From an uncultured Pelagibacteraceae bacterium (GTDB taxonomy: Bacteria > Pseudomonadota > Alphaproteobacteria > Pelagibacterales > Pelagibacteraceae): a DNA stretch of 42,735 bases. Shown here in pieces: positions 1 to 7,981 of this stretch; positions within the stretch are counted from its first letter, which is position 1; the number at the start of each line of letters is the position of its first letter. Position numbers and translations under genes: made by a program. The stretch covers positions 1-42,735 of the forward strand of contig CACBXQ010000008.1 in NCBI GenBank assembly GCA_902543245.1, written 5' to 3'. The notes below the pieces were generated by a model. That model saw only the letters and a program-made list of their open reading frames with translations, was not told the origin of the DNA and searched no databases.

Positions 1-623
1 TTCAATTAACAATAGATAGATTAAAAAGCAAGTATCATAATTTTGATAATTCTGTTGAAAAAGATCAATTTGATAATCATTTAAAAACAATTAATAAACA
101 AATTAAACAAATTGAAAGTCTTGTAAATGAGTTTTCTGATTTTGCTAGAATGCCAAAACCTATTTTTCAAAAAAATAATTTAATTCAAATTTTAAAAAAT
201 AACATTACATTATTAAAAGAGCTCGATACTGATATTAAAATTTCATTTTTAAAAAAGAAAGATATAATTGAACTTGATTGTGATGGCGATCAATTAAATA
301 GAGTTTTTTTAAATATAATTAAAAATTCTATTGAAAGTATTCAAGAAAAAGCCCTAAAAAATGGTAATTTTGATAAAATAATTAACATAGTAATTAAAAC
401 AAATAATGACTATATAACTGTAACTATTAACGATAATGGAAACGGCTTTATAGATAATACAATTAGAAATATTGCAAAACCTTACTACACAACTAAAGAA
501 AAAGGTACCGGTCTTGGTTTGTCTATTGTAAGCAAAATTATTAATGATCACAGTGGATCTATTTATTTTAAAAATCAAAAAAATGGGGCAATCGTTGAGA
601 TAAATTTACCTTTTGTAAAATGA
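1..623 (+). CDS. ntrY: NtrY-type sensor histidine kinase, C-terminal part (cut by window start)
   Basis: This is the end of a nitrogen-regulation sensor kinase that would phosphorylate the NtrX encoded next. The reading frame is open from base 3, so the gene continues upstream of the window. The first residues (QLTIDRLKSKY) match the stretch that follows the phosphoacceptor His in NtrY proteins, so that His lies just outside. The FSDFARMP segment (near base 136) ends the dimerisation helices. An ATPase domain follows, with an N-box (NIIKNSIES), a G1 box (DNGNGF) and a G2 box (GTGLGLSIV). The TGA stop overlaps the ntrX ATG (ATGA), so the two are translationally coupled. The N-terminal membrane and sensing domains cannot be seen. 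Confidence 0.88.
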   Translation, partial: QLTIDRLKSKYHNFDNSVEKDQFDNHLKTINKQIKQIESLVNEFSDFARMPKPIFQKNNLIQILKNNITLLKELDTDIKISFLKKKDIIELDCDGDQLNRVFLNIIKNSIESIQEKALKNGNFDKIINIVIKTNNDYITVTINDNGNGFIDNTIRNIAKPYYTTKEKGTGLGLSIVSKIINDHSGSIYFKNQKNGAIVEINLPFVK

Positions 624-1978
624 AAGCTGAAATACTTATTATAGATGACAACCCTGACATAAGAAATATCTTAAGAGATATAATTGAAGACTCTGGTTTT
701 AAAACTAGAATTGCCGCAAATTATAATCAAGCTCTCACTGAAATTGATAAAAAATTACCTGATGTTGCGATAATTGATGTAAAACTAGATAAGGGTGATA
801 ATGATGGTATAGAACTATTGTCTCACATTAAAAAAATAAATTCAGATATACCTGTAATAATAATTTCTGGACATGCTAATATTGAAATGGCTGTTAAATC
901 TCTTCAGTCTGGTGCTTTTGAATTTATAGAAAAACCTTTTGATAAGGATAGATTAATTAATTTTGTCAATAGAGCAGTTGAAAATTTAAAATTAAGAAAT
1001 GAAAATAAAAATCTTCAATCTCGTCTTTTTCAATCTTTTGAACTTGTTGGAAAAAGTGATAATATAGAGATTATTAAAGATCAAATTAATAAATTATCTA
1101 ATACAGAGAGTAGAGTGTTAATATATGGACCAACTGGTAGTGGAAAAGAATTAATTGCTAGAAAAATACATAATCAATCAAATAGATCAAATAATCCATT
1201 TATAATTATAAATGCTGCCTTACTTGATGTTCAAAAATATGAACTTGAATTATTTGGTGAAGAGAGAAGTGACGGAACAATATCTTATGGTGCTCTAGAA
1301 AAATCTACTGGAGGAACATTGTTGATTGATCAAGTATCTGAGATACCATTAGAAACTCAATCTAAAATTTTAAGAGTTTTATCAGATCAAAAGTTTAGAC
1401 GAATTAATGGAAATCATGATGTAAAAGTAAATGTAAGAATAATTTGCTCAACAATTAAGGACATAAGAGAAGAAATTCATTTAGGAAATTTTAGAGAAGA
1501 TCTTTTTCATAGGCTAAACGTAATACAGATTAAAGTTGATCCTTTGAGCAAAAAAATAGAAGATATTCCTTTATTGATTGAATATTTTTCTAAAATTATA
1601 TCAGAATCTTATAATATAAAAAAATTAGAATTAAATTCATATATTAATTATCTCATAAACTATAGCTGGCCAGGCAATATAAGAGAATTAAGAAATTTGA
1701 TTGAAAGGATAGCTATACTTACACCTGGAAGTAAAAATGAAAAAATTTTAAACATTATTAAAGAGTCAATAAAGCAAAGAGAAAATGATATTTTTGACCT
1801 AAATGATACATTATTAGTTCCATTGAAAGAAGCTAGAGTAAATTTTGAAAAAGAATATTTAACATCACAATTAAAAAAATTTGGTGGAAATATTAATAAA
1901 ACAGCAAAATTTGTTGGTATGGAAAGATCAGCATTATACAGAAAATTAAAAATACTTGGTGTAAAAGGCCTTAATTAA
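620..1978 (+). CDS. ntrX: NtrX-type response regulator with degenerate sigma-54 activator loop
   Basis: This is the partner of NtrY: a receiver domain (residues 1-120, phosphoacceptor D53 in AIIDVKL, K105), an AAA+ domain (about 140-370) and a Fis-type helix-turn-helix (about 408-447). The length of 452 aa is normal for the family. Walker A is intact (GPTGSGKE, 170-177), and the putative arginine fingers R292 and R298 are present. The GAFTGA loop that contacts sigma-54 is absent: residues 212-225 read GEERSDGTISYGAL. The Walker B motif ends in D-Q (LLIDQ, 234-238) where D-E is usual. It therefore probably acts as a DNA-binding regulator without sigma-54 remodelling; that is an inference. trkA starts on the base after its stop. 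Confidence 0.9.
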   Translation: MKAEILIIDDNPDIRNILRDIIEDSGFKTRIAANYNQALTEIDKKLPDVAIIDVKLDKGDNDGIELLSHIKKINSDIPVIIISGHANIEMAVKSLQSGAFEFIEKPFDKDRLINFVNRAVENLKLRNENKNLQSRLFQSFELVGKSDNIEIIKDQINKLSNTESRVLIYGPTGSGKELIARKIHNQSNRSNNPFIIINAALLDVQKYELELFGEERSDGTISYGALEKSTGGTLLIDQVSEIPLETQSKILRVLSDQKFRRINGNHDVKVNVRIICSTIKDIREEIHLGNFREDLFHRLNVIQIKVDPLSKKIEDIPLLIEYFSKIISESYNIKKLELNSYINYLINYSWPGNIRELRNLIERIAILTPGSKNEKILNIIKESIKQRENDIFDLNDTLLVPLKEARVNFEKEYLTSQLKKFGGNINKTAKFVGMERSALYRKLKILGVKGLN

Positions 1979-3352
1979 ATGAATATAATTATATGTGGAG
2001 CTGGTAGAGTAGGCAGTACGATTGCAAAATTATTAGCTGAGCAAAATCACTCTATTACAATAATTGATCAATCATCAGAAGATATACAAAAAATAAATGA
2101 TTCACTTGATATTAAAGGCATTGTTGGAAAAGCAACTTACCCATCTATACTTGAGAAAGCAAATGCAAAAGAAGCAGATATGATAATTGCTGTAACTAAA
2201 AATGACGAAATTAATATGTTGATATGCCAGATCGCTTTTTCTGTATTTAATATACAAAAAAAAATTGCAAGAATTAGATCAAAAGACTATTTGGATCCAA
2301 AATTTTCACAAATTTATAATAAAGAAAATTTACCAATAGATGTAATTATTTCACCAGAAATAGAAATTGCTAAATCAATTCAACGAAAATTGGAAGCTCC
2401 TGGAGCTTTAGATAATGTAAATTTTGCTGAAAACAAAATTAGGCTGTTAGAGATCTTTATAGATGATAATTGTAAAATAATTAAAACTCCATTAGGAAAA
2501 TTAACAGTTAACTTTCCCGACCTTGAGGCAAATATTTTAGGTGTTATCAGAAAAGAAAAATTTGTAATTCTAAAAAAAAATGATGTTTTACTAAAAAATG
2601 ATAAAGCTTATGTAATAATAAATTCTGCTCATATGCAAAAAACTTTATTAGCTTTTGGTCATACAGAAAAAATTTCAAATAAAATATTAATTATTGGTGG
2701 AGGAAATATAGGTTTTAATTTAGCTAAGAATATTGAGCAGTCATTTGAATCTGCACGGATAAAAATTATTGAAAAAAACAAAGAAAGAGCAGAATTTATT
2801 GCTAATGAATTAAATAATTCAATTATTATTAATGGCAATGGTCTAGATGAAGATGTACTAGAAGAAGCAAGTCTTGAGGAAATTGAAACTGTTTTAGCAT
2901 TAACTAATGATGATGAAGACAATCTAATGGTAAGTGTTTTGGTCGAAAAATTTTCTAAAGATAAAAGAACAATGGCTCTCATTAATAAACCTAATTATTC
3001 TTTACTTCAATCATCATTAAAAATTGATGATTTGATTGACCCAAGAATGAATACTGTCTCAAGCATCTTAAAACATGTACATAAAGGTACAATCGAAACT
3101 GCTTACTCTCTATTAAATGGCGAATATGAAATAATTGAAGCTGAAATTATAGAAACATCGGAACTTATTAATAAAGATTTAAAAAATGCTAATTTGCCAG
3201 AAGAAATTAGAATTGGAGCAATTTTAAGAGATAATGATGTTATTATCCCTACTTCAGATTTTATATTTAAAGAGAATGACACTGTAGTTTTTTTAGCAAA
3301 AAGAGATCAATTGTCAGTAGTAGAAAATATTTTTCGAATAAGTTCTTTTTAA
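1979..3352 (+). CDS. trkA: Trk potassium uptake, NAD-binding regulatory subunit TrkA
   Basis: Cytoplasmic gating subunit of the Trk K+ transporter. It is 457 aa and has two tandem RCK modules. The first nucleotide-binding fold starts with GAGRVGS (residues 7-13), and the second has GGGNIGF near residue 239. Each is followed by a TrkA-C type domain; the C-terminal one contains EIRIGAILRD. The ATG directly follows the ntrX stop, and trkH starts 8 bp downstream, so the operon reads ntrY-ntrX-trkA-trkH. In many alphaproteobacteria trkA follows ntrX, which supports both assignments. Confidence 0.93.
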   Translation: MNIIICGAGRVGSTIAKLLAEQNHSITIIDQSSEDIQKINDSLDIKGIVGKATYPSILEKANAKEADMIIAVTKNDEINMLICQIAFSVFNIQKKIARIRSKDYLDPKFSQIYNKENLPIDVIISPEIEIAKSIQRKLEAPGALDNVNFAENKIRLLEIFIDDNCKIIKTPLGKLTVNFPDLEANILGVIRKEKFVILKKNDVLLKNDKAYVIINSAHMQKTLLAFGHTEKISNKILIIGGGNIGFNLAKNIEQSFESARIKIIEKNKERAEFIANELNNSIIINGNGLDEDVLEEASLEEIETVLALTNDDEDNLMVSVLVEKFSKDKRTMALINKPNYSLLQSSLKIDDLIDPRMNTVSSILKHVHKGTIETAYSLLNGEYEIIEAEIIETSELINKDLKNANLPEEIRIGAILRDNDVIIPTSDFIFKENDTVVFLAKRDQLSVVENIFRISSF

Positions 3353-3360
3353 TAGTCTCA

Positions 3361-4767
3361 ATGAGCAAGTTCAGTTTCACATTTATAGGTATTTTTTCAC
3401 TTATAATCTCTTTTTTTTCTGTCATTAACATTATTTATTCAAATTATTTTAATCATTACTTAAATATACATAGTTACTCTTATGCATTGTTTCCATCAAT
3501 TATTATTGCATTGGCTTGCTTAACTGTAAAAAAGGATAACAAAAAAATTTCAATTTATGAAAAAATTTTAACAATAATATCCGGATATTTATTATTACCT
3601 CTTTTAATATCAGCACCATATTATTTTAGTATTTATGATATTACTTTTACAAATTCTTATTTTGAGGCCGTTTCAGGTTTCACCTCAACAGGTTTTTCTA
3701 CATTTAAGAATATTAAACAAATTGATCAGAGTCTAATTTTATGGAGATCAACATCACAATGGATAGGTGGTTTATATTTTTTATTTAGTATTGTTATACT
3801 AATTGAAATTTTTGACATAAATCTTAAAAAAACATTCACAGATTTCTTTCTTTTTAATAATTCTGAAATTTTAAAACAATTAATAAAAATACTAACTTTA
3901 TATTTATTCCTAACATTATTAATATTTCTACTCTTAAAATTTTCAGGTTTTAGATATCTAGATTCATTTAATCTTGCTTTTACAATAATATCTTCTGGTG
4001 GTTTTTTACCTACAAACAATTTAGATAGTATCTTAACAAGCAATTTTAAACAAATTATTTTATCCTCGTCAATGCTACTATCTTTTTTTAGTCTTTTTTT
4101 AATTTATAATTTTATTTATTTAAAAAATAAAAAAATTAATTTTTTTCAAGAAGATATTTATTTATTTATATATCTGATTATTGTTATTATATTTTTTACT
4201 TTATTTACGAAATTTGATAAAAATTTTGCCGACTTACTCTTTTCAATTACAAGCAGTATATCTAATATAGGAATCTCAAAAACATCATTAAACAACAATT
4301 ACTCTTTTTTATTTCTAATTTTAGTTGTAATTGGTGGATCTTTATTTTCAACTAGCTCTGGTTTAAGATTTTTGAAACTGTACACATTATTAAAGTTTTC
4401 TATAAATGAGTTAATATCACATGTAAAACCCAGAGAGGTTAATATAATAAAGCTAAAGTTTTCTGACTATTTTTACGACAGTAAAGAGATAAATAAAATT
4501 TTTATTACATTAATTTTATTCATCATATCTTTTTTATTTTTAGGTTCCATTTTAACATTAACAGGTGTTGAATTTGTCTACTCATTTAAATTATCCATAC
4601 TTACTCTTATGAATACTACAACCTCTAATATTTATGGAATGGGTGATTTTATTTTTTTTGATTTAACTATAATAACGAAGTATTTCTTGATTATTTTCAT
4701 GATTTTAGGTCGTATTGAACTATTAGCACTTTTATTAGTTTTAAAAAAAATCTTTTTTAAAAATTAA
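3361..4767 (+). CDS. trkH: Trk potassium uptake membrane subunit TrkH/TrkG
   Basis: Inner-membrane K+ translocating subunit that works with TrkA. It is 468 aa and strongly hydrophobic throughout, with about 8-10 membrane helices. Four degenerate pore-loop signatures expected of the SKT family can be seen: GFTSTGF (about residue 106), ISSGGF (about 211), SISNIGIS (about 299) and TTSNIYGMG (about 420). It starts with ATG 8 bp after trkA, and its A+T content is especially high, as for other membrane proteins in the window. tRNA-Arg follows 23 bp after the stop, with no clear terminator between them. Confidence 0.9.
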   Translation: MSKFSFTFIGIFSLIISFFSVINIIYSNYFNHYLNIHSYSYALFPSIIIALACLTVKKDNKKISIYEKILTIISGYLLLPLLISAPYYFSIYDITFTNSYFEAVSGFTSTGFSTFKNIKQIDQSLILWRSTSQWIGGLYFLFSIVILIEIFDINLKKTFTDFFLFNNSEILKQLIKILTLYLFLTLLIFLLLKFSGFRYLDSFNLAFTIISSGGFLPTNNLDSILTSNFKQIILSSSMLLSFFSLFLIYNFIYLKNKKINFFQEDIYLFIYLIIVIIFFTLFTKFDKNFADLLFSITSSISNIGISKTSLNNNYSFLFLILVVIGGSLFSTSSGLRFLKLYTLLKFSINELISHVKPREVNIIKLKFSDYFYDSKEINKIFITLILFIISFLFLGSILTLTGVEFVYSFKLSILTLMNTTTSNIYGMGDFIFFDLTIITKYFLIIFMILGRIELLALLLVLKKIFFKN

Positions 4768-4790
4768 TTTGTATTATAACGGATCTAATT

Positions 4791-4867
4791 GCGCCCTTAG
4801 CTCAGCTGGATAGAGCATCGGTTTTCTAAACCGAGGGTCGGAGGTTCGAATCCTCCAGGGCGCGCCA
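4791..4867 (+). tRNA. tRNA-Arg (anticodon UCU)
   Basis: A complete cloverleaf of 77 nt with CCA encoded. The acceptor stem GCGCCCT pairs with AGGGCGC (4857-4863), with discriminator G at 4864. The D stem is GCTC/GAGC, the anticodon stem TCGGT/ACCGA with loop TTTCTAA (anticodon TCT), and the T stem GGAGG/CCTCC with loop TTCGAAT. It reads AGA/AGG, the dominant Arg codons in this AT-rich DNA. Confidence 0.97.
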
Positions 4868-4872
4868 AAAAC

Positions 4873-5403
4873 TTATTTTTTTACACACATTCCAATAGAT
4901 CCTAATTTACATTTTTGTCCATCTATCCATATTGCATTATTAAGATTAGCTCCCTCAAAAGAGGCGTTGAGTATATTGGCTCCAGTAAAATTAGCCTCAA
5001 AAAGATTACTATTGGTAAAATTTGAGTCTATTAAGGATGAACCTGAAAAATTAACTCTTGTTAAATTAGCACTAGTAAAATTTGATTTTTCAAAATTACC
5101 ACCCTCAAGATTTGACTCATATAAATTTGCACGAAAAAAAGACGATTCTGAAAAATTTCCAAACACCATAGACGAATTCATCATTATACTCTTATCAAAA
5201 TTTACTTTAATAAAACCTGAAAATGATAAATTTGAATTTGGCAAAAAACTACCAGCTAAGTCTTGTCCATCTGAAAATTGACAATTTGAGTAATCTACTC
5301 CATCATCTAAACTGTCATCACAACTTGATAATACTTGATTAGGTATTAATAAAAAAAATATTATTGCAATAAACCTTATAAAATAATTAGTTTGAGTATC
5401 CAT
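4873..5403 (-). CDS. Exported pentapeptide-repeat protein
   Basis: A 176-aa protein made of A(N/D)LXX-type pentapeptide repeats, for example SANLT, EANFT, GANIL and GANLN, over roughly residues 60-160. Such repeats fold into a right-handed quadrilateral beta-helix. The ATG at 5403 is preferred over a longer frame to 5484 because it gives an N-terminus with a basic/hydrophobic signal sequence (FIRFIAIIFFLLIP) ending in LSSC. That end resembles a lipobox, so the protein may be a lipoprotein (lipid on Cys at about residue 27) or simply secreted. The start overlaps the last 17 bp of the upstream dehydrogenase gene, suggesting co-expression. Further Cys near both ends could form disulfides. Function unknown. 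Confidence 0.75.
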   Translation of the reverse strand: MDTQTNYFIRFIAIIFFLLIPNQVLSSCDDSLDDGVDYSNCQFSDGQDLAGSFLPNSNLSFSGFIKVNFDKSIMMNSSMVFGNFSESSFFRANLYESNLEGGNFEKSNFTSANLTRVNFSGSSLIDSNFTNSNLFEANFTGANILNASFEGANLNNAIWIDGQKCKLGSIGMCVKK

Positions 5404-6673
5404 ATTTTCTGAGTCTAACATCACCAGTTCTTGCATGAGCCTCCATACCTTCATATCTTGAAATTCGAGCTGCAGCTGCTCCAACTTCTTTTGTTGACTC
5501 TTTTGTCATTCTTTGAAAACTAAGTGTTTTAATAAATTTGCCAACAAATAAACCGCCTGTGTATTTACCTGCACCTTTTGTTGGTAATATATGATTTGTA
5601 CCTGAACATTTATCTCCGTAAGCTACTGTAGTTTCTTCTCCTATAAATAATGATCCGTAGTTTTTGAGATTTGCATGAAACCATTCATTATTTGTTGTTT
5701 GTACTTCTAAATGTTCCGGTGCATAATCATCACTTATTAAGACCAATTCTTCTTTATTATCGCATAATATTACCTCACCATAATCTCGCCACGCTGCCTC
5801 AGAGCTGATCCTTGGTATTTCTGGTAGATCAGCAATTAATTTTGGCATTAACTCAATTACCTCATCAGCTAATTTTTTACTTGTAGTAAATAACCAAGCT
5901 GGTGAATTATATCCATGTTCAGCTTGACCAACTAAATCAAAGGCAACAATTTCTGGATCTGCACTTTGATCTGCAATAACTGCAATTTCTGTAGGCCCTG
6001 CAAATAAATCAATTCCTACTTTTCCATATAAAATTCTTTTAGCTTCGGCTACATATTGATTTCCAGGTCCAACTAATATATCTGCAGGACTATTATTAAA
6101 CATTCCATAAGTCATTGCTGCAATCGCAGGGACACCACCTAAATTTAATATAACATCTGCACCACAAAGATCTGCTGTATAAATAATAGCTGGATGAGCA
6201 CCAATATTTTCTTTGGGTGGACTACAAGCTATTATATTCTTTACACCAGCAACCTTTGCTGTTGTCACACTCATTACAGCTGAAGCTATGTGAGCATATC
6301 TTCCGCCCGGTATATAACAACCAGCTGTGTTAACAGGAATTAATTTTTGACCTGCGAATAATCCTTTTGAAAGTTCTATTTCAAAATCTTGTCCGTAATT
6401 TTTTAATTGTGCATCTGCAAATTTTCTTACTCGATCATGGGAAAATTTTATATCGTCTTTTGTTTTTTGATCTAATTTTTTTTTAATATTTTCAATTTTT
6501 TCTTTTGAAACAATTATTTCATCGTAATATTTGTCAAATTTTTTAGTAAGTTCTATACAACCTTTTTCTCTGGATTTTTCTAAATCTGAAAGAAGTCCTT
6601 GAACTATTTTTCTTGTTTTAAAATCATCTGTAGATGATGTTTTTGTGGCTTTTTTTAAATATTTAATTGTCAT
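5387..6673 (-). CDS. HisD-family dehydrogenase, probably sulfopropanediol dehydrogenase (HpsN-like)
   Basis: A 428-aa zinc- and NAD-dependent dehydrogenase of the histidinol dehydrogenase family, which oxidises a primary alcohol to an acid in two steps. Family metal and catalytic motifs are visible: QAEHG, YAPEHLEV, GDKCSGTNHILPT and GMEAHARTGDVR near the C-terminus. Several blocks look like HpsN (R-2,3-dihydroxypropanesulfonate to R-sulfolactate) rather than HisD: the N-terminal YLKKA, IPVNTAGCYIPGGRY, EHGYNSPAW and GKYTGGLFVGKF. There are no his genes nearby; it is divergent from an amino-acid transporter. The assignment is by remembered resemblance. True HisD remains possible, and a tree with both families would decide. 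Confidence 0.8.
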   Translation of the reverse strand: MTIKYLKKATKTSSTDDFKTRKIVQGLLSDLEKSREKGCIELTKKFDKYYDEIIVSKEKIENIKKKLDQKTKDDIKFSHDRVRKFADAQLKNYGQDFEIELSKGLFAGQKLIPVNTAGCYIPGGRYAHIASAVMSVTTAKVAGVKNIIACSPPKENIGAHPAIIYTADLCGADVILNLGGVPAIAAMTYGMFNNSPADILVGPGNQYVAEAKRILYGKVGIDLFAGPTEIAVIADQSADPEIVAFDLVGQAEHGYNSPAWLFTTSKKLADEVIELMPKLIADLPEIPRISSEAAWRDYGEVILCDNKEELVLISDDYAPEHLEVQTTNNEWFHANLKNYGSLFIGEETTVAYGDKCSGTNHILPTKGAGKYTGGLFVGKFIKTLSFQRMTKESTKEVGAAAARISRYEGMEAHARTGDVRLRKYGYSN

Positions 6674-6867
6674 TTCGAATAACTTATTATCATGGATTTA
6701 ATACGCAAATATTAATTGATTTTATCAAGATGTAGTACTAATGTTTTTTTATATTTCTATATGTAGTATTTATTTAATTTCTTGAAGAAAACTAAATAAT
6801 TATAGATAGTCATCTTGTTCAAATTTAATTTTGAATAATTTGTTAACAAATAAATAAAAGAGGTAAA
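6674..6867. promoter_or_regulatory. Divergent intergenic region between the HisD-family gene and aapJ
   Basis: A 194-bp AT-rich spacer that must hold the promoters for both divergent operons. Visible features are an 8-bp direct repeat ATGTAGTA (6730 and 6761), a small dyad TTCAAATTTAATTTTGAA near 6818, and an AGAGG ribosome binding site 5 bases before the aapJ ATG. No convincing -35/-10 pair or riboswitch fold was recognised. Confidence 0.4.
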
Positions 6868-7920
6868 ATGTATAAATACATTAAACAATTATTTACCTTA
6901 GCTGGAATAGTTTCGTTACTGTTCGTTTTCGCTTGTGATAACATGGGTGGAAATCAATCTAAAGGTAAATCAAAAACATTAAAAAATACACAAAGTAAAG
7001 GTTTTGTAAGATGTGGAGTTTCTCAAGGACTTCCTGGGTTTTCAAACGCAGATGCATCTGGAAACTGGACTGGTGTTGATGTTGATGTTTGTAGAGCTGT
7101 TGCTGCTGCAGTATTAGGTGATGCGAGTAAAGTTAAATATACACCACTTAGTGCTAAAGAGAGATTCACAGCTTTAACATCTGGAGAAATTGATGTTCTT
7201 TCAAGAAATACTACTTGGACACTTTCTAGAGATGCTGACATTGGATTAACATTCGTTGGTGTAAATTTCTACGATGGACAAGGTTTCATGGTAAGAAAAG
7301 ATTCAGGAATTACGTCCGTGGATGATTTTCAAAACGGTATTTCTGCATGTACTAACATTGGTACAACAACTGAGCTTAATATGAGAGACTTCTTTAATTC
7401 AAGAGGAATTTCTTATGAGCCTGTCGCTTTTGAAAAAGCTGACGAAGTTGTTGCGGCATATGATGCTGGAAGATGTGATACATACACTACTGATAAATCT
7501 GGTCTTGCTGCACAAAGAACTAAAATGCAAAACCCTGATGATCATATGGTATTACCAGAAACAATTTCAAAAGAGCCATTAGGACCTGTTGTAAGACAAG
7601 GTGACTCTGTATGGGAAGATATTGTAAGATGGTCTTTAAATACTATGATCGAAGCAGAAGAATATGGTATTACATCATCAAACGCAGACTCAATGAAAAC
7701 TTCTGACAATCCAGCAATTAAAAGACTTGTTGGCGCAGAAGGTGAATTAGGAGCTGCTTTTGGTTTAGATAATGAGTGGAGTTTAAGAATTATCAAACAA
7801 GTTGGTAATTATGGAGAAAGCTATCAAAGAAATATAGCTGATCCTGGTATCCTACCTGATAGAGGTCCAAATGAATTATGGACAAAAGGTGGAATATTAT
7901 ACGTACCACCAGCAAGATAA
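6868..7920 (+). CDS. aapJ: General L-amino acid ABC transporter, substrate-binding protein (AapJ/YhdW)
   Basis: Captures amino acids outside the inner membrane for the AapQMP complex. It is 350 aa and has family blocks CGVSQGLPGFS, GVDVDVCRAVAAAVLG, FTALTSGEIDVLSRNTTWT and ELWTKGGILYVPPAR at the end. The N-terminal membrane segment (about residues 8-22) ends at FACDN with Cys23, followed by a polar Gly/Ser/Lys linker. This resembles a lipoprotein signal, although Phe at -2 is not ideal. The start has an AGAGG ribosome binding site. An intrinsic terminator follows the stop, so the binding protein is probably made in excess over the permeases. GC and codon use are richer than in its neighbours, as expected for a highly expressed gene. 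Confidence 0.93.
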   Translation: MYKYIKQLFTLAGIVSLLFVFACDNMGGNQSKGKSKTLKNTQSKGFVRCGVSQGLPGFSNADASGNWTGVDVDVCRAVAAAVLGDASKVKYTPLSAKERFTALTSGEIDVLSRNTTWTLSRDADIGLTFVGVNFYDGQGFMVRKDSGITSVDDFQNGISACTNIGTTTELNMRDFFNSRGISYEPVAFEKADEVVAAYDAGRCDTYTTDKSGLAAQRTKMQNPDDHMVLPETISKEPLGPVVRQGDSVWEDIVRWSLNTMIEAEEYGITSSNADSMKTSDNPAIKRLVGAEGELGAAFGLDNEWSLRIIKQVGNYGESYQRNIADPGILPDRGPNELWTKGGILYVPPAR

Positions 7921-7937
7921 TAATATCTATTAAACTT

Positions 7938-7970
7938 AAAAAGGGCTAGATTTTTCTAGCCCTTTTTTTT
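7938..7970 (+). terminator. Intrinsic terminator between aapJ and aapQ
   Basis: A perfect 10-bp stem AAGGGCTAGA (7941-7950) / TCTAGCCCTT (7955-7964) with loop TTTT, followed by a run of T to 7970. It lies 17 bp after aapJ and 12 bp before aapQ, so it should reduce read-through into the permease genes. Confidence 0.92.
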
Positions 7971-7981
7971 AATGTCTTATT

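Noticed and set aside
4967..5281. Open frame opposite the pentapeptide gene
   Set aside because: Regular repeat coding on the minus strand creates it; the product is low-complexity and has no start signals.
5404..5484. Longer start for the pentapeptide protein
   Set aside because: It would lie wholly inside the HisD-family gene and hide the signal sequence; the ATG at 5403 puts the signal at the N-terminus.
6674..6867. Riboswitch upstream of aapJ
   Set aside because: No conserved core of the glycine, SAM or other riboswitches known in SAR11 could be recognised; only short AT-rich dyads are present.
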